Positions 1-5,093 of a stretch of 5,093 bases of DNA are shown here, piece after piece (within the stretch, counting starts at the first letter, position 1; the number at the start of each line of letters is the position of its first letter). This stretch comes from Erysipelotrichaceae bacterium. GTDB lineage: Bacteria > Bacillota_I > Bacilli_A > Erysipelotrichales > Erysipelotrichaceae. The stretch covers positions 1 through 5,093 of the forward strand of contig JAFOMB010000110.1 in NCBI GenBank assembly GCA_017419065.1, read 5' to 3'. The notes beneath the pieces are model-generated. The model was given only the letters and a program-made list of their open reading frames with translations. It searched no databases and was not told the DNA's origin. The translations under genes and the position numbers were made by a program.

Positions 1-38
1 GGCACAGCGTATCAGAAGAACTGAAACAGCTCTTCTAA
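1..38 (+). CDS. Possible 3' end of a plus-strand gene (partial)
   Basis: From base 3 the plus strand reads HSVSEELKQLF and then a TAA stop at 36-38. A stem-loop terminator starts three bases later, which is what the end of a gene converging on the surface-protein cluster would look like. Eleven codons are too few to recognise a family, and a chance open stretch of this length is common. The call rests only on the position just before the terminator. Confidence 0.35.
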   Translation, partial: HSVSEELKQLF

Positions 39-40
39 AC

Positions 41-78
41 AAAAAACCGCCATGCATAAGCATAACGGCTTTTTGTTT
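41..78 (-). terminator. Intrinsic terminator of the first CWB2 gene, possibly bidirectional
   Basis: On the minus strand the RNA forms a 15-bp stem, AAAAAGCCGUUAUGC pairing with GCAUGGCGGUUUUUU across a UUAU loop. Three of the pairs are G:U. A U-run follows. It begins 15 bases after the stop codon at 93-95. On the plus strand the same bases fold less well because the G:U pairs become C:A mismatches, but a T-rich tail (70-78) follows, so it may also serve the gene ending at 38. Confidence 0.8.
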
Positions 79-92
79 CATGGAAAAATTCT

Positions 93-1634
93 TTACTTGA
101 CACTGATAACACCGAAGGCATCTGCGGCTGCTTCATCGGATACAGCGGCTTCCCCTCCGGAGATATAGCCGTATCTGACAGTCACATTCGCTCTCAGGAA
201 GTAACGGGATGCCTGATTGGTCTTCCCGTCTGCGACTAAGAGGATCGGCGCATACATGGCATAAGCCAGAGGACCGGCACATAAGCCATCCGGGAAGTCC
301 TTGCCGGTAGCCAGGACTGCTATGTTGTTTCCCATCCTGAAGCTGCTGCCGATATAGCGGGAGGTGATGTAGCGGTCCTTGCCGGAGATCCTTCTCGTGA
401 CAGTACCGTAATTGCCCAGTTCATTGGCGACTTCTTCCGGTACCGCACCGGTCCCGCCGATGATGATGAACTTCGTCGCATCTTTGTTCAGGGTAGCCAG
501 GTATTCTTTCTGTGCGCTGTTGAGACTCTTCTTGACTAACAGCATCGGGATATCCAGAGAGGAACAGGACAGTGCATCCGCGAAGCCTTCACCGGTACAT
601 ACCAGGAAGGTGCCGCCTGTCACACCGGATTCTCTCAATACAGCCAGATTCGTGCCGTAGCGGGAAGAACCTGAAAGACGCTTGGTTTTGAAACCGCTGA
701 GCCATTCATCTTTTACCGCACCGGTTCCGCCTAAGATGTAGACCGTGCCGTCCGCTTTGATATTCTGCGCGATATAGGCAGCGACCATCGTCGCATTATT
801 CTCGTTGATCATCAGGATCGGCGCTCTGTGATAGTTCGCCAGGAAGGAGCCGCTCAGGGCATCCGGATAGTTGGTCCCGGTCGTCACAAAGACAGTGCTG
901 AATTTGTCGATCCCGTAGATCTCCTTGATCTTCTCGGCGATCGCCAGCGATGTCTGATATCTGTTAGGTCCGGAAACACGGGTAAAGACCTGAGGAAGGC
1001 CCTTGATGGAAGGAGAATGGTCGGATTCTTCGCCGTTCTCATAGCCTCTCTTGCCGGCCTGGACTGTAAAGGTGAATCCGAATTCTTCTCCGATCACATA
1101 TTTTTCACCGTACGCCGCATTCCCGTAGAATTTCTCAGTACCCCATCTCACACCGTTGCGGTAGAAGGTCACGAAGTAGAATTCCGCATTCGGGACCATA
1201 TCCCATACCGCATAGAGGCCATCCCACTTGAGATTCGTGGCGACACCCGGGAATTTTCCGCTTGTCGTGTGATTCAGTTTTCCGGTACCCTTGCCTTCCG
1301 CACAATACCGGCCCTCTGCGTCTCTGGCGTAGACGATCGGATCCTGATAGACTCCTGCCGGAGCTCCCTCATCGAGCAATGTCTCATAGAGATCCAGGGC
1401 ATTCTGATCAGTCTCCAGCCAGTAGAGACCCCGGATATTACCTTCCTCATCATATCTGCTGAGACGGACCGAATAGTATTCCGCACCCGGGACTGCATCC
1501 CAATAGATGCCTCCCGCACCGCCGATATGGATGTTGGTGATCTCAACCTCATCCGGTTCCGCCTTGACATCTCTGTAAGCCCCTAAACTCACGATCATCA
1601 GTAAACATAAAAGCACTTTTATCAGCCGTTTCAT
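93..1634 (-). CDS. Secreted CWB2-repeat surface protein with two fibronectin-III-like domains (513 aa)
   Basis: This is a non-covalently wall-anchored surface protein. Residues 1-25 are a Sec signal peptide: MKRLIK, a Leu/Val-rich core, then a likely cut after DVKA. Residues ~30-124 and ~125-216 look like two beta-sandwich, fibronectin-III-type domains, with WDAVPGAEYY and AVWDMVPNAEFY followed by YRNG. A short linker, SPSIKG, leads into three CWB2 repeats (~218-315, ~318-412, ~413-513). Their hallmarks are visible: RVSGPNRYQTS, RLSGSSRYGTN and RISGKDRYITS at the starts; NYPDALSG, GFADALSC and DFPDGLCAG in the middles; LGGTGAV, IGGTGAV and SGGEAAV at the ends; plus APILM, IPMLLV and APILLV strands. 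In C. difficile, three such repeats form one trimeric unit that binds an anionic wall polymer; I infer the same here. No catalytic domain is seen, so ligand and role are unknown. The frame extends 16 codons upstream to an ATG at 1682, but that start has no ribosome binding site and would put a charged tail before the signal peptide. The ATG at 1634 is preceded by AAAGGAG. Confidence 0.93.
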   Translation of the reverse strand: MKRLIKVLLCLLMIVSLGAYRDVKAEPDEVEITNIHIGGAGGIYWDAVPGAEYYSVRLSRYDEEGNIRGLYWLETDQNALDLYETLLDEGAPAGVYQDPIVYARDAEGRYCAEGKGTGKLNHTTSGKFPGVATNLKWDGLYAVWDMVPNAEFYFVTFYRNGVRWGTEKFYGNAAYGEKYVIGEEFGFTFTVQAGKRGYENGEESDHSPSIKGLPQVFTRVSGPNRYQTSLAIAEKIKEIYGIDKFSTVFVTTGTNYPDALSGSFLANYHRAPILMINENNATMVAAYIAQNIKADGTVYILGGTGAVKDEWLSGFKTKRLSGSSRYGTNLAVLRESGVTGGTFLVCTGEGFADALSCSSLDIPMLLVKKSLNSAQKEYLATLNKDATKFIIIGGTGAVPEEVANELGNYGTVTRRISGKDRYITSRYIGSSFRMGNNIAVLATGKDFPDGLCAGPLAYAMYAPILLVADGKTNQASRYFLRANVTVRYGYISGGEAAVSDEAAADAFGVISVK

Positions 1635-1639
1635 ATTGA

Positions 1640-1646
1640 CTCCTTT
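1640..1646 (-). promoter_or_regulatory. Ribosome binding site of the first CWB2 gene (decides the start)
   Basis: The minus strand reads AAAGGAG, five bases before the ATG at 1632-1634. The alternative upstream ATG at 1680-1682 is preceded by CATAATCCCATTA, which has no Shine-Dalgarno match. Confidence 0.85.
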
Positions 1647-1655
1647 CTGTGTTCT

Positions 1656-1758
1656 GGTACGGTAAGCAAAAGACTTTTTCAATAATGGGATTATGTAGAA
1701 ACGAAGAATAGAGATAGATGAATAATAAACAATATTATCTGCTTACCTATATCGTACC
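1656..1758 (-). repeat. Spaced inverted repeat in the leader of the first CWB2 gene
   Basis: On the plus strand, GGTACGGTAAGC (1656-1667) faces GCTTACC (1741-1747) and, after six unpaired bases, GTACC (1754-1758). GGTAAGC/GCTTACC is a perfect 7-bp arm and GGTAC/GTACC a perfect 5-bp extension. The 73 bases between are AT-rich and hold no gene. If transcription starts upstream of 1747, the arms could pair in the mRNA just before the ribosome binding site. It could also be chance. Confidence 0.4.
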
Positions 1759-1759
1759 A
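1751..1759 (-). promoter_or_regulatory. Weak extended -10 candidate for the first CWB2 gene
   Basis: The minus strand reads TGGTACGAT, a TG-N-TACGAT extended -10 (4 of 6 matches to TATAAT). No convincing -35 lies 17 bases upstream. It would give a leader of about 110 bases. A rival in the same gap is TTGTTT with TATTCT after 16 bases (on the plus strand about 1704-1731). I cannot choose between them; the rest of the gap 1635-1783 holds no gene. Confidence 0.2.
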
Positions 1760-1783
1760 TAAATAAAACTTTATTCATCTGTG

Positions 1784-1816
1784 AAAAAAGGACAGCTCCT
1801 GGAGGAACTGTCCTTT
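1784..1816 (-). terminator. Intrinsic terminator of the second CWB2 gene
   Basis: The minus-strand RNA has AAAGGACAG pairing with CUGUCCUUU, extended inward by UUCC with GGAG (one G:U pair), around a UCCA loop. Six U residues follow. It starts 7 bases after the stop codon at 1824-1826. This separates the transcript from the downstream first CWB2 gene. Confidence 0.9.
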
Positions 1817-1823
1817 GTGCTGG

Positions 1824-3407
1824 TTATTGATTGTTTCCGTCCGTATTCGGACCGAGGATCCTGAAGATCTTATTGTAGGTATCCACAGTCAGAGCTGCTT
1901 CACCGCCCAGGGCATAGCCCTCGATGACACCGAAAGTCGCTGTGACTTCTTCCGCCGCAGCTGTCTTTCTTGTATCGACCAGAAGTAATGGCGCACCCAG
2001 GATGCTGGCGAGAGGACCGCCGGAGAGACCGTCCGGGAAGTTCTTGCCGGTGGCGATCACCGCATTGGAGAACGGAGAGATGAAGAAATCAGCGATCTTT
2101 GCGGATGTCTCATAGCGGTCTTTCCCGCTGATGCGCTGTACACCGCCATGGTTAGCCAGCTCCGCTTCGATCTCCGCAGATACTGCCTTGCTGCCGCCGA
2201 TGATATAGAAGTAGTTATGTTCTCCTTCAAGAGAGTTCAGGAATTCTCTCTGAGCATCATTCAGTGTATCTCCTACCAGCAGCATCGGAAAACTCAAAGC
2301 TGAACAGGACAGGGAATCTGCATAGTTCTTTCCGGTACAGACCAGGAAGGCACCCGTTGTGACATTGGCTTCCTTCAGGATAGCGAGGTTGGTATCGTAT
2401 CTTCCCTTTCCGGAAAGACGCTTGACATTATAGCTGGAAGAGAGATCTCCGAGCCATTCTTCCGGAACAGCACCTGTTCCGCCCAGGACATAGACCGTTG
2501 ATCCTTCATAGACATTCTCTTTGATATAGCTGACGAGATCCGCAGCGTTCTTTTCACCGATCATCAGCATCGGCGCGCTGTATCTGTTGGCCAGGAAGGA
2601 TCCGCTCAGGGCATCCGGATAGTTCTTGCCTGTAGAGATGACAGCTGAACGGAACTTTGTCTGTCCCCGGGCCTGTACTTTTTCCAGCAGCTGATCAGCG
2701 ATATTCAAAGAGGTCTCATAGCGTCCGGCACCTGAGATACGCATGAACTTCTGCGCAATGCCCTTTACTGATGGAGACATCGCCGAGTCATCGCTCATTT
2801 CATAACCGGTTACTATAAAACGGACTTTGAAGGAATAGTCATTGCCGTCTCCTGTGACATAGGCATCCATTTCCAGCCCCGGCTGTCCCCAGGACCACAG
2901 AGTATCGACAAACTCGCCGTTGCGGTAGAGATCCGCTTCATAGTTCGGCAGATATTCATAGCCAGCCGGCTTGTCCCACATGGCAATATACTTGTTGAAT
3001 TCATTCTGTTCCCAGCGCGGGTTTTTCAATGCAGGCAGTTTTCCTTTTGTCACATGATGATAGATAAGAGTATTATCTGATTCCGCATCTACAGCTAATT
3101 CTCCGCCTTCTTCCTTCAGCGCCAGGACTTTCAGTGTATAGTCGCCGGCAGGCACACCCATCTCGCTGAGGAACTGATATATATCCATAGAGTTTTCATT
3201 TGAGAACGCATTGTCATCATTGTTAGGTCCGAAGGTGATGACATAAGCAGTTGCTCCCGGGTATGGATCCCAGGTAATCGTATGTTCATCCAGAAACCGG
3301 AAATTGGTGATGACGCCCTCAGCATGAACATTCTCACTCAGCGGAGAGAAAGCAAATAAAGACAGTGCTAATAATAAAGAAAGCGCGATAGACAGTAATT
3401 TCTTCAT
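1824..3407 (-). CDS. Secreted CWB2-repeat surface protein with two fibronectin-III-like domains (527 aa)
   Basis: This is a paralogue of the gene at 93-1634 with the same layout. Residues 1-29 are a Sec signal peptide (MKKLLSIAL, hydrophobic core, likely cut after NVHA). Two beta-rich, fibronectin-III-like domains follow: ~31-120 (TITWDPYPGATAY, MDIYQFLSEMGVPAGDY) and ~121-212 (GKLPALKNPRW, IAMWDKPAGY, YRNGEF). The linker SPSVKG precedes three CWB2 repeats: ~223-325 (RISGAGRYETS, NYPDALSG, LGGTGAV), ~329-420 (RLSGKGRYDTN, NYADSLSC, IGGSKAV) and ~424-515 (RISGKDRYETS, NFPDGLSG, LGGEAAL). A short polar tail, GPNTDGNNQ, ends the protein. There is no LPXTG motif, transmembrane anchor or enzyme domain, so attachment is expected through the CWB2 array alone. 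The ATG at 3405-3407 has AGGAGG four bases upstream and begins directly at the signal peptide. The gene has its own terminator and promoter candidate and is probably transcribed alone. The ligand is unknown. Confidence 0.94.
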   Translation of the reverse strand: MKKLLSIALSLLLALSLFAFSPLSENVHAEGVITNFRFLDEHTITWDPYPGATAYVITFGPNNDDNAFSNENSMDIYQFLSEMGVPAGDYTLKVLALKEEGGELAVDAESDNTLIYHHVTKGKLPALKNPRWEQNEFNKYIAMWDKPAGYEYLPNYEADLYRNGEFVDTLWSWGQPGLEMDAYVTGDGNDYSFKVRFIVTGYEMSDDSAMSPSVKGIAQKFMRISGAGRYETSLNIADQLLEKVQARGQTKFRSAVISTGKNYPDALSGSFLANRYSAPMLMIGEKNAADLVSYIKENVYEGSTVYVLGGTGAVPEEWLGDLSSSYNVKRLSGKGRYDTNLAILKEANVTTGAFLVCTGKNYADSLSCSALSFPMLLVGDTLNDAQREFLNSLEGEHNYFYIIGGSKAVSAEIEAELANHGGVQRISGKDRYETSAKIADFFISPFSNAVIATGKNFPDGLSGGPLASILGAPLLLVDTRKTAAAEEVTATFGVIEGYALGGEAALTVDTYNKIFRILGPNTDGNNQ

Positions 3408-3411
3408 AAAA

Positions 3412-3417
3412 CCTCCT
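3412..3417 (-). promoter_or_regulatory. Ribosome binding site of the second CWB2 gene
   Basis: The minus strand reads AGGAGG followed by TTTT and the ATG at 3407. This is a full-consensus site with a short, four-base spacing. Confidence 0.85.
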
Positions 3418-3459
3418 GCACGTATGATGATAGATATAATTCAGAGTACTTATGACACT

Positions 3460-3468
3460 ATCATATCA
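3460..3468 (-). promoter_or_regulatory. Extended -10 promoter candidate for the second CWB2 gene
   Basis: The minus strand reads TGATATGAT, that is TG-N-TATGAT, five of six matches to TATAAT plus the TG extension. No good -35 is found 16-18 bases upstream, which extended -10 promoters can tolerate. The start of transcription would lie near 3453, giving a leader of about 45 bases. It sits between the upstream terminator at 3501-3528 and the gene. Confidence 0.4.
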
Positions 3469-3500
3469 CCATTCCCCAAATGCCGTGTGACAGAATCTTG

Positions 3501-3528
3501 AAAAGAGGACTCCTTAAGGATCCTCTTT
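3501..3528 (-). terminator. Intrinsic terminator downstream of the degenerate CWB2 gene
   Basis: The minus-strand RNA has AAAGAGGA pairing with UCCUCUUU, an inner self-complementary core UCCUUAAGGA with one bulged base, and then UUUU. It lies 54 bases past the ancestral stop at 3582-3584, so the broken gene has kept its terminator. Confidence 0.75.
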
Positions 3529-3581
3529 CATATAGATATGAATAAGTGATAGATGAAGATAAAACTGTTGAAGTAAGCTGT

Positions 3582-3890
3582 CTACCTCTTCATTATCTCC
3601 TGATCTTCCGGTAAGGAGAAGATGATGCGGGCTGTAGTATCAGGTAATACCTTATCTCCTCCGCAGAGATAGCCTGATGTGATGGAGTGGGAAGAGACAT
3701 AGTCTAAAGCAGCTTTTCACCAGTAAAGCAGTGGCTTCCTTGGCAGTCATCGACGTGGTAAAGGTCACCTGAGATTCATCGTAGGTAATGACGACATTAT
3801 CTACTGTTCCTTCCGCTTTTACAGAAACAGAAACAGGAAGAAAACTCAGCATCATCAGAAATGATAAAAAACACATAAACAGTTTTTCAT
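3582..3890 (-). pseudogene. Internally deleted and frameshifted CWB2 surface-protein remnant
   Basis: Three reading-frame pieces line up as one former gene. The ATG at 3888-3890 has a good ribosome binding site but reads only MKNCLCVFYHF before a stop. One more A in the run at 3883-3887 would give MKKLFMCFLSF, joining a typical signal peptide ending SVSVKAEG. That frame continues through VDNVVITYDESQVTFTT, like the first strand of the neighbour's first domain, to TAKEATALLVK. There one A fewer in the run at 3714-3717 would continue into AALDYVSSHSITSGYLCGGD and PDTTARIIF, with a TAG stop at 3582-3584. That end matches the C-terminus of the protein starting at 4018 (YSITNGYIIGGEARIPDD). With both bases restored the product is 102 residues, against 513 and 527 for the complete neighbours. 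The core of about 400 residues, including CWB2 repeats 1 and 2, is gone, joined near 3750-3765. Either it is a pseudogene, or both indels are sequencing errors and it is an intact mini-protein. Confidence 0.82.
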
Positions 3891-3896
3891 GAGCAG

Positions 3897-3901
3897 CCTC
3901 C
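3897..3901 (-). promoter_or_regulatory. Ribosome binding site retained by the degenerate gene
   Basis: The minus strand reads GGAGG six bases before the ATG at 3888-3890. This site marks that ATG, and not the in-frame ATG at 3874-3876, as the ancestral start, and so supports a one-base loss just after it. Confidence 0.7.
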
Positions 3902-3924
3902 GCTATAGTGATCTATTAGAGGTT

Positions 3925-3955
3925 TCTGTACCATCTTTCACATTTATCCTATCAA
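3925..3955 (-). promoter_or_regulatory. Promoter candidate of the degenerate gene
   Basis: The minus strand has TTGATA (3950-3955) as a possible -35 and TGG-TACAGA (3925-3933) as an extended -10, with a long 19-base spacer. Transcription would start near 3918, about 28 bases before the ATG at 3890. The match is weak, but the region lies between a terminator and a ribosome binding site, where a promoter is expected. Confidence 0.3.
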
Positions 3956-3964
3956 ATCTGTACC
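3925..3964. repeat. Two direct copies of TCTGTACC
   Basis: TCTGTACC occurs at 3925-3932 and again at 3957-3964, 32 bases apart start to start, close to three helical turns. The copies flank the candidate -35 of the degenerate gene. They could be a paired operator or an accident of a short AT-rich gap. Confidence 0.3.
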
Positions 3965-3969
3965 AAACG

Positions 3970-3993
3970 AAAAGGAGGGGATTCCCTCCTTTT
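3970..3993 (-). terminator. Intrinsic terminator of the right-hand CWB2 gene
   Basis: AAAAGGAGGG (3970-3979) is a perfect 10-bp match to CCCTCCTTTT (3984-3993) around a four-base loop. It lies 24 bases past the stop codon at 4018-4020. On the minus strand the tail is TTTTCGTTT, an interrupted U-run. Confidence 0.85.
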
Positions 3994-4017
3994 CATGATC
4001 GATGGAATAGATGTTTT

Positions 4018-5093
4018 CTACTTCTTCACTACCACTGTATCCGATGGAGCAGAGAAGATATCTCTGGCAGAGTCATCCGGGATCCTTGCTTCTCCGCCGA
4101 TGATGTAGCCGTTGGTGATGGAGTAGGAAGAACAGTAGTCTTTTAAGGATGCTTCTTTACCTGGTTTGGTAAGCAGGATAGGAGACTTTAAGGCATAGCC
4201 TAAAGGTCCTGCACAGAGGCCGTCCGGATAGTCATCCGAGTAGGCGATGAGGGCTTTCTCAGGAGAAGAGAAGAACTTCTTCGCTATTTCAACAGAGGTC
4301 TGGTAACGGGAAGATCCCTTTACTCTTTCCGGTGTATGGTAGACAGCTACCTGATCTTCTAAAGACTGGGAGACAGCTCCTGTACCGCCTAAGATATAGA
4401 AGGCATTGGAAGAATGACTTGATAAGAATTCCTTCTGACTATCTGTAAGGGTATCCTTCTTCGTATTGACCAGTAACATCGGTCTGCCTGCAGCAGAGGC
4501 TGCCAGGGCATCGGCGAAGTTATCTCCCGAACAGATGAGGATATCTTCGGTGGAGACACCCGCTTCATTCAGGATAGCCAGGTTTGTATCATACCTTGTC
4601 TTACCGGAGAGTCTCTTAGGGGTGACTTTCAATCCTTCTAAGGCTGTATCGGAGACAGCGCCTGTTCCTCCTAAGACATAGACGGTTCCGCCATCCTTTA
4701 AGTTTTCATTGATATAGGCATTGATATCCTTATACTTCGTATCGGAAGTTAATAGGATAGGAGCACTCTTCTTAGCGGCTAAGTAGCCTCCGCCTAAGGC
4801 ATCCGCGAAGTTCTTACCGGTAGCTAAGATAACACTGTCGAACTTCTCTACACCCAATACACTCTTTAATTCATCAGCTGCCTTGAGAGAAGTGAGATAT
4901 CTGTCTTTACCGGAGAGACGGGTGAGGGAAACAGCTGTCTTCGCCTTCCAGTTTGGACGGATGTCGATGTCTTCGTTGACGGTAATCTTTGTGCCAGGTT
5001 TCAGACCGTCGTTTATGCAGGCATTTTCCTTTACACTGACGACATACCAGCTGTCAAAGACATAGCCGTCCTTGATGAAGGCACATTCCGGCA
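4018..5093 (-). CDS. CWB2-repeat surface protein with InlB/Flg_new-like repeat, C-terminal part (start outside window)
   Basis: The frame is open from the TAG at 4018-4020 to the right edge, giving 357 visible residues; the N-terminus and promoter lie outside. Visible residues 1-49 (4945-5091) read KDGYVFDSWY, then GLKPGTKITVNEDIDI and PNWK. This is the GY-F-x-W-Y ... V-t-d-x-W-K pattern of the InlB B-repeat / Flg_new family (PF09479), a small beta-grasp repeat common in surface adhesins. Three CWB2 repeats follow: ~57-155 (RLSGKDRYLTS, NFADALGG, LGGTGAV), ~159-250 (RLSGKTRYDTN, NFADALAA, LGGTGAV) and ~255-345 (RVKGSSRYQTS, DYPDGLCAG, IGGEARI). The array should anchor the protein on a wall polymer while the upstream repeats reach outward. 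A TTG at 4855-4857 lies inside repeat 1 and is not a plausible start. In lines counted by eye this gene has lower GC (about 38-50%) than the one at 93-1634 (about 57-60%). How many InlB-like repeats precede this one is not visible. Confidence 0.92.
   Translation of the reverse strand, partial: PECAFIKDGYVFDSWYVVSVKENACINDGLKPGTKITVNEDIDIRPNWKAKTAVSLTRLSGKDRYLTSLKAADELKSVLGVEKFDSVILATGKNFADALGGGYLAAKKSAPILLTSDTKYKDINAYINENLKDGGTVYVLGGTGAVSDTALEGLKVTPKRLSGKTRYDTNLAILNEAGVSTEDILICSGDNFADALAASAAGRPMLLVNTKKDTLTDSQKEFLSSHSSNAFYILGGTGAVSQSLEDQVAVYHTPERVKGSSRYQTSVEIAKKFFSSPEKALIAYSDDYPDGLCAGPLGYALKSPILLTKPGKEASLKDYCSSYSITNGYIIGGEARIPDDSARDIFSAPSDTVVVKK

Noticed and set aside
828..1586. A 252-codon open frame on the plus strand opposite the first CWB2 gene
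   Set aside because: It lies entirely antisense to a well-supported coding sequence, shows no recognisable domain or signal, and is explained by the codon bias of the gene beneath it.
1635..1682. Sixteen-codon N-terminal extension of the first CWB2 gene starting at 1682
   Set aside because: There is no ribosome binding site before that ATG, and it would place basic, polar residues ahead of a standard signal peptide that begins at 1634 with a good site.
1682..1694. Small palindrome ATAATGGGATTAT in the gap before the first CWB2 gene
   Set aside because: The arms are only five A/T pairs and match no known site; such palindromes are frequent in AT-rich spacers.
3502..3528. The stem-loop at 3501-3528 as an operator or transposon end
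   Set aside because: Its position after a stop codon and its U-tail on the minus strand fit a terminator, and there is no transposase or second copy in the window.
3652..3876. A 74-residue gene starting at the ATG at 3876 and ending CFRLCLFPLHHIRLSLRRR
   Set aside because: That ATG has no ribosome binding site, and the odd C-terminal tail is the wrong frame of a CWB2 repeat end. It is the middle piece of the remnant at 3582-3890.
4855..4857. TTG as the start codon of the right-hand gene
   Set aside because: The frame stays open to the window edge and the upstream residues complete CWB2 repeat 1 (RLSGKDRYLTS) and an InlB-like repeat, so the TTG is an internal leucine codon.

Overview
The window is a tandem cluster of cell-surface protein genes, all on the minus strand, from a Gram-positive bacterium of the Bacillota. 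The Sec signal peptides, the strong AGGAGG-type ribosome binding sites, the U-tailed terminators and above all the triplicated cell wall binding repeat 2 (CWB2, Pfam PF04122) domains point there. The mix of CWB2 arrays with fibronectin-III-like and InlB/Flg_new-like modules at moderate GC would fit an Erysipelotrichia- or Clostridia-type gut or oral anaerobe, but I cannot name a species.

Layout, left to right: (1) a possible last few codons of a plus-strand gene (1-38), then a stem-loop terminator between two convergent genes; (2) 93-1634, a complete secreted 513-residue protein with two fibronectin-III-like domains and three CWB2 repeats; (3) a 149-bp leader containing a spaced inverted repeat; (4) 1824-3407, a complete 527-residue paralogue with the same architecture and its own terminator and promoter candidate; (5) 3582-3890, a wrecked fourth member: ribosome binding site, signal peptide, the start of the first domain and the last part of CWB2 repeat 3 survive, the middle is deleted, and two single-base changes in A-runs break the frame; (6) 4018 to the right edge, the C-terminal 357 residues of another paralogue, whose CWB2 array is preceded by an InlB/Flg_new-like repeat instead of the fibronectin-like domains.

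Each gene or remnant is followed by its own intrinsic terminator, and promoter-like sequences can be found in the gaps before genes 1, 2 and the remnant. They therefore look like independent units made by repeated duplication rather than an operon. The C-terminal CWB2 trimers should hold the proteins non-covalently on a wall-associated anionic polymer, as in Clostridioides difficile S-layer and Cwp proteins, while the variable N-terminal modules face outwards. The most notable observation is the internally deleted remnant at 3582-3890. I see no enzyme, defence system, RNA gene, CRISPR array or insertion sequence.
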